Below are positions 4,811 to 7,091 of a stretch of 7,091 nt of DNA, in pieces (within the stretch, counting starts at the first letter, position 1; each line of letters begins with the position of its first letter). Source of the stretch: Campylobacteraceae bacterium (GTDB lineage: Bacteria > Campylobacterota > Campylobacteria > Campylobacterales > Sulfurovaceae). The translations under genes and the position numbers were made by a program. Location of the stretch: contig JALWZI010000090.1 of assembly GCA_027002755.1 (NCBI GenBank), forward strand, positions 1 to 7,091, read 5' to 3'. The notes under the pieces are model-generated. The model searched no databases. It was not told where the DNA came from and saw only the letters and a list, made by a program, of their open reading frames with translations.

Positions 4811-5392
4811 ATGAAAAAGAGTCTTTTCCTGATCTCCCTGGCAGCGGCCACGGCACTGAGCGCTGCCGAGGCTGTCCCTGCCCAGGATTCCAAAGCGGTC
4901 GCCATGGAGGGCGTCAAGTACATCAAGATGCTTGGCAAAGAGCTCAAAGGCAATCTGGTCAAGCACCTCAAGGAGGATCCCACCGGGCTCCAGGCAGCCT
5001 ACTTCTGTGCCAAAAGCGCTGAGGATCTGACCAAAAAGGTCAACGAGAAATTCCCTCCCAACGTCCTCGTACGCCGTACCGCACTGAAGTATCGCAATCC
5101 CAAGAACAAACCCGATGCTACCGATACGAAGGTGATGGAGAAGATGATGGCCGAGATGAAGGCCGGGACCTTCAAGAAGAAGCCGATGGTGGTGAAAGTG
5201 GGAGAGGCCAAACGGGTCTATGTGCCTCTGATCGCCGAAAAGGCCTGCCTCAAGTGCCATGGTCCCGCGGAGAAGATCGATCCCAAAGTGCGGGAGACCA
5301 TCGCCAAGAAGTATCCCAATGACATGGCGACGGGATTCCACGAGGGGGATCTGCGGGGCGTCATCGTCGCTGAGATCACACCTCAGAACTGA
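4811..5392 (+). CDS. Secreted monohaem c-type cytochrome, Tll0287-like (DUF3365) domain
   Basis: This 193-aa precursor has a Sec signal peptide: KK, a hydrophobic core to about residue 16, and likely cleavage after an Ala around 18-21. The mature part matches the Tll0287-like domain: 'AAYFCAKSAEDL' near residue 66, 'YRNPKNKPDA' at 94-103, and 'VYVPLIAEKACLKCHG' with one haem-attachment motif C146-x2-C149-H150. The closing stretch is 'YPNDMATGFHEGDLRGVI'. The family folds like a PAS domain, and its characterised cyanobacterial member binds haem with His/Cys axial ligands. Here H150 and C66 are the candidates. The likely site is the periplasm, with a redox or haem-sensing role. AAGGAG (4799-4804) lies 6 nt before the ATG. 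It appears to be a single-gene unit, possibly under iron control through the upstream Fur-like box. Confidence 0.9.
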   Translation: MKKSLFLISLAAATALSAAEAVPAQDSKAVAMEGVKYIKMLGKELKGNLVKHLKEDPTGLQAAYFCAKSAEDLTKKVNEKFPPNVLVRRTALKYRNPKNKPDATDTKVMEKMMAEMKAGTFKKKPMVVKVGEAKRVYVPLIAEKACLKCHGPAEKIDPKVRETIAKKYPNDMATGFHEGDLRGVIVAEITPQN

Positions 5393-5402
5393 GTTTTATC
5401 TC

Positions 5403-5426
5403 GTTCTCGACCTTTCTGTCGGGAAC
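5403..5426 (+). terminator. Candidate terminator hairpin after the cytochrome gene
   Basis: GTTCTCGAC (5403-5411) pairs with GTCGGGAAC (5418-5426) through nine base pairs including one T-G wobble, with a 6-nt loop. It begins 10 bp past the stop codon, which suits a 3'-end structure. There is no T-run after it, so it may need Rho or serve as a 3' stabiliser. Confidence 0.45.
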
Positions 5427-5485
5427 AGAGTTGCCGGTTGTTCCATGTGCTGCCGGCATCCAGTCGAAATCGTTCAGCAAAAGAA

Positions 5486-5508
5486 CCGGGAATTCATTCC
5501 TGCCCTCC
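5486..5508. repeat. Diverged copy of the GGCGGGA/TCCCGCC palindrome
   Basis: GGGAATTCATTCC (5488-5500) is identical to 3933-3945. The flanks, CC before and TGCCCTCC after, are degraded versions of GGCGGG and CCCGCCTCC. The 5427-5540 stretch holds this repeat and no gene. Confidence 0.55.
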
Positions 5509-5544
5509 AGGCCTGAAAATGAGCCAACTCCTTCTTCCATCCCC

Positions 5545-5550
5545 TATAAT
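5545..5550 (+). promoter_or_regulatory. -10 box of the 5626/Y-polymerase operon
   Basis: TATAAT occurs 75 bp upstream of the ATG at 5626. Transcription would start near 5557, giving a leader of roughly 70 nt that carries the direct repeats described at 5555-5600. No -35 is seen. Confidence 0.5.
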
Positions 5551-5554
5551 AAAA

Positions 5555-5600
5555 TGTCAATATGAAATATATTTCCAATAATTTATTGTCAATATGAAAT
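5555..5600 (+). promoter_or_regulatory. 32-bp-spaced direct repeat, candidate operator
   Basis: TGTCAATATGAAAT occurs exactly at 5555-5568 and 5587-5600, a centre distance of 32 bp or about three helical turns. Weaker similarity (TTCC then AATAAT or ATAAT) continues after each copy. Between them CAATAATTTATTG (5576-5588) is a perfect 13-bp palindrome. The whole set begins at the predicted start of transcription, a typical place for a repressor site. The regulator is unknown. It does not resemble the LexA box of E. coli or Bacillus. Confidence 0.5.
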
Positions 5601-5625
5601 AATACTTCCATAATGGAGGCGAACA

Positions 5626-5931
5626 ATGGGAAAAGAGATCCTGCGACAGCTTGACCGCCTCGACGAGGAGGTACACAACCGACTGACCCACTACCGTTTC
5701 AACCGCCGGATCGAGGGAGATGAGCGCTATCGCAAGGGGCGGATCGCCGCTTTGAGCTGGCTGGCAGCGCTCTGTGAGCACTACCGCCGAAAGGCCGAGG
5801 CGATCCCGACGGAGATGGAGGAGAGCCTGGAGCGGGAGCTGGGCAAGATCCGGTGGCTGGAGCCCTCGCCCTATCGGCAGGGGATCGAGGATGCGGTGCG
5901 GGAGTTTCGCCGGCTGCTCCGGGAGGCGTGA
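5626..5931 (+). CDS. Unrecognised 101-aa helical protein coupled to the Y-family polymerase
   Basis: I do not recognise this family. The 101-aa protein is strongly charged and predicted mostly helical, with no signal peptide or membrane segment and a single Cys (C50). Amphipathic helices run roughly at 5-30, 34-60 and 63-78, and 85-101 is Arg/Glu-rich. GGAGG (5615-5619) sits 6 nt before the ATG. Its stop TGA shares one base with the ATG of the Y-family polymerase (TGATG), so the two are translated together. It also opens the operon behind a promoter with repeats. By position it could be an accessory, regulator or inhibitor of the polymerase, as UmuD is for UmuC, but it has no resemblance to UmuD (no Ser/Lys protease motif). 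The function is inference only. Confidence 0.8.
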   Translation: MGKEILRQLDRLDEEVHNRLTHYRFNRRIEGDERYRKGRIAALSWLAALCEHYRRKAEAIPTEMEESLERELGKIRWLEPSPYRQGIEDAVREFRRLLREA

Positions 5932-7091
5932 TGTTCCTGCATATCGACATCGACAGCTTTTTCGTCTCGGCGGAGCGGAGCCGGGATGCGGCGCTGCGGG
6001 GCGTGCCCGTGGCGGTGGGGGGCCGGAGCAATCTGGAGATCTTCTCCACCCGCCGCACTCACATCCGTCTCATGGACGAGAACCATGGCGCTTTCGTCGC
6101 TCCGGTCTTCTACAGTGACCGTCGCAAAACTTTTCGGGAGCATTTCATCGACCATATCGACGGGCGGGAGAAGATCCGGGGGATCGTCACCACCTCCAGC
6201 TACGAGGCCAGAGCGCGGGGGGTGCGTACCGGGATGCCCCTGGCCCAGGCCCTGCGCCTCTGCCCCGAGCTGATCGTGCTGCCCAACGATATGCTCTTCT
6301 ACCATCAGCTCTCCCACGCCCTGGCCGGATTTCTGGCCCGGGAGATCCCGGCGGTGGAGCAGTTCAGCATCGATGAGTTTTTCGGGGATCTGCATGGCTG
6401 GATCCCGCCCGGGGAGGCGGAGGGTTTCGCCCGGGAGCTTCAGCGGCGGATCTTTCGGGAGTTTCACCTGCCGGTCTCCATCGGCATTGCCAGGAGCAAG
6501 TGGACCGCCAAACTGGCCACGGAATATGCCAAACCCTACGGGGTGCTGAAAGTGGAGGATGTGGAGGCTTTCATCCGGGAGATTCCCATTGACAAGTTCC
6601 CGGGCATCGGCCGGGGCTACCGCCGGCGGCTGGAGGAGCGGGGGGTGCATACTCTAGGGGAGCTGATCCCGATGCGGCGGCTTTTCGAGAGCTGGGGGGT
6701 CCCGGGGCGGCAGCTCTATCGCCGGATCCTGGGGATCGACGGCGAGGGGATCGCCCGCCGCCCCTCCCGCCAGTCGGTGGGGATCAGCCGCACCTTCGAC
6801 CCCATTGATGAACCGGAGGAGCTCCGCCGCCGGATCATGGTGATGGCCAGACACGTGGCTTATATCACCCAGAAACTGGGCGCCAACCCCACCCGATACT
6901 CTCTGAGGATCCGCTATCTCCAGAACCTGCGGGCCAAGGGGGCGGTGCGGGTGGATCGGATCTTCAGCGAAACCCTCTACAAGGCGGAGCTCTCCCGCCT
7001 CTTCGACCGGATCCACCGCCCGGGAGAGGGGGCGATCAAACTGGCCCTCTCGGTCTCGGACTTCACCCATCTCCATCCCCGGACCCTCTCC
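5931..7091 (+). CDS. Y-family (translesion) DNA polymerase, DinB/UmuC superfamily, 3' end beyond the window
   Basis: 387 codons are visible and the frame is still open at the window end. 'HIDIDSFF' carries catalytic D6 and the likely steric gate F11. 'SIDEFF' carries D148 and E149. 'SSYEARARGVRTGMP' (89-103) is the conserved fingers segment. 'KFPGIGRGYRRRLEERGV' (222-239) is the helix-hairpin-helix thumb motif, and 'QSVGISRTF' opens the little-finger domain. It would copy past damaged template bases in the cytosol. Between 'VAVGGR' (27-32) and 'RGIVTTSSYEAR' (83-94) lie about 47 more residues than in E. coli DinB. The start overlaps the upstream TGA by 1 nt, with GGGAGG 4 nt before it. DinB versus UmuC cannot be settled without the C-terminus, where a clamp-binding motif would be expected. 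Confidence 0.92.
   Translation, partial: MFLHIDIDSFFVSAERSRDAALRGVPVAVGGRSNLEIFSTRRTHIRLMDENHGAFVAPVFYSDRRKTFREHFIDHIDGREKIRGIVTTSSYEARARGVRTGMPLAQALRLCPELIVLPNDMLFYHQLSHALAGFLAREIPAVEQFSIDEFFGDLHGWIPPGEAEGFARELQRRIFREFHLPVSIGIARSKWTAKLATEYAKPYGVLKVEDVEAFIREIPIDKFPGIGRGYRRRLEERGVHTLGELIPMRRLFESWGVPGRQLYRRILGIDGEGIARRPSRQSVGISRTFDPIDEPEELRRRIMVMARHVAYITQKLGANPTRYSLRIRYLQNLRAKGAVRVDRIFSETLYKAELSRLFDRIHRPGEGAIKLALSVSDFTHLHPRTLS

Noticed and set aside
5554..5598. Leader peptide ORFs in the 5' leader of the 5626 gene (for example ATG at 5563, 11 codons)
   Set aside because: They are very short, have no ribosome site, and arise because the AT-rich direct repeat contains ATG. A regulatory leader cannot be excluded but is unsupported.
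5871..6650. 259-aa minus-strand open frame
   Set aside because: It lies opposite the Y-family polymerase, whose catalytic motifs are read without interruption on the plus strand.
1..7091. tRNA, rRNA, insertion sequence or phage genes
   Set aside because: No cloverleaf or rRNA-like stretch, transposase or integrase motif was seen on either strand. The repeats are small and non-coding.

Overview
The window reads as a chromosomal segment from a GC-rich bacterium, most plausibly a Campylobacterota (Sulfurovum/Nitratifractor-like) relative. The clues are a Tll0287-like (DUF3365) monohaem cytochrome, a Y-family polymerase with an insert near the fingers, a YbiT-type ABC-F ATPase, and promoters made of a clear TATAAT box without a recognisable -35. 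The lineage is an inference from remembered family resemblance. No search was run.

Layout. Positions 1-131 hold a structured repeat and no gene. On the minus strand, 978-472 encodes a membrane-anchored TlpA/ScsD-like thioredoxin and 383-132 a BFD-like [2Fe-2S] protein. These two may form one transcription unit with a terminator-like hairpin between them. A 98-bp divergent promoter region follows. On the plus strand come a membrane-anchored receiver-domain protein with a degenerate Hpt-like tail (1077-2186), a ybiT-type ABC-F ATPase (2276-3871), an intergenic island of about 200 bp built almost wholly of repeats (3866-4064), endonuclease III (4075-4719), a secreted c-type cytochrome (4811-5392), an unrecognised 101-aa protein (5626-5931), and a Y-family DNA polymerase that overlaps it by 1 nt and runs off the end of the window (5931-7091+).

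Functionally the genes are housekeeping or stress-related: extracytoplasmic thiol redox and iron-sulfur chemistry, signalling, translation-factor ATPase, base-excision repair, haem redox or sensing, and translesion synthesis. They do not form one pathway. The last two genes are clearly a translationally coupled pair behind their own promoter, which carries a 32-bp-spaced direct repeat. The cytochrome gene has a near-consensus Fur-type 7-1-7 box just upstream of its -10.

The least ordinary part is the non-coding DNA. Three unrelated heptanucleotide tandem arrays alternate with small hairpins between ybiT and nth. Two hairpin families (GCGTYGC-TTT-GCRACGC, and GGCGGGA-N-TTCA-N-TCCCGCC) recur with base changes that preserve pairing. 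Copies of the second family also lie at the window start, between the two minus-strand genes, and before the 5626 gene. Several hairpins sit where a terminator would be expected.
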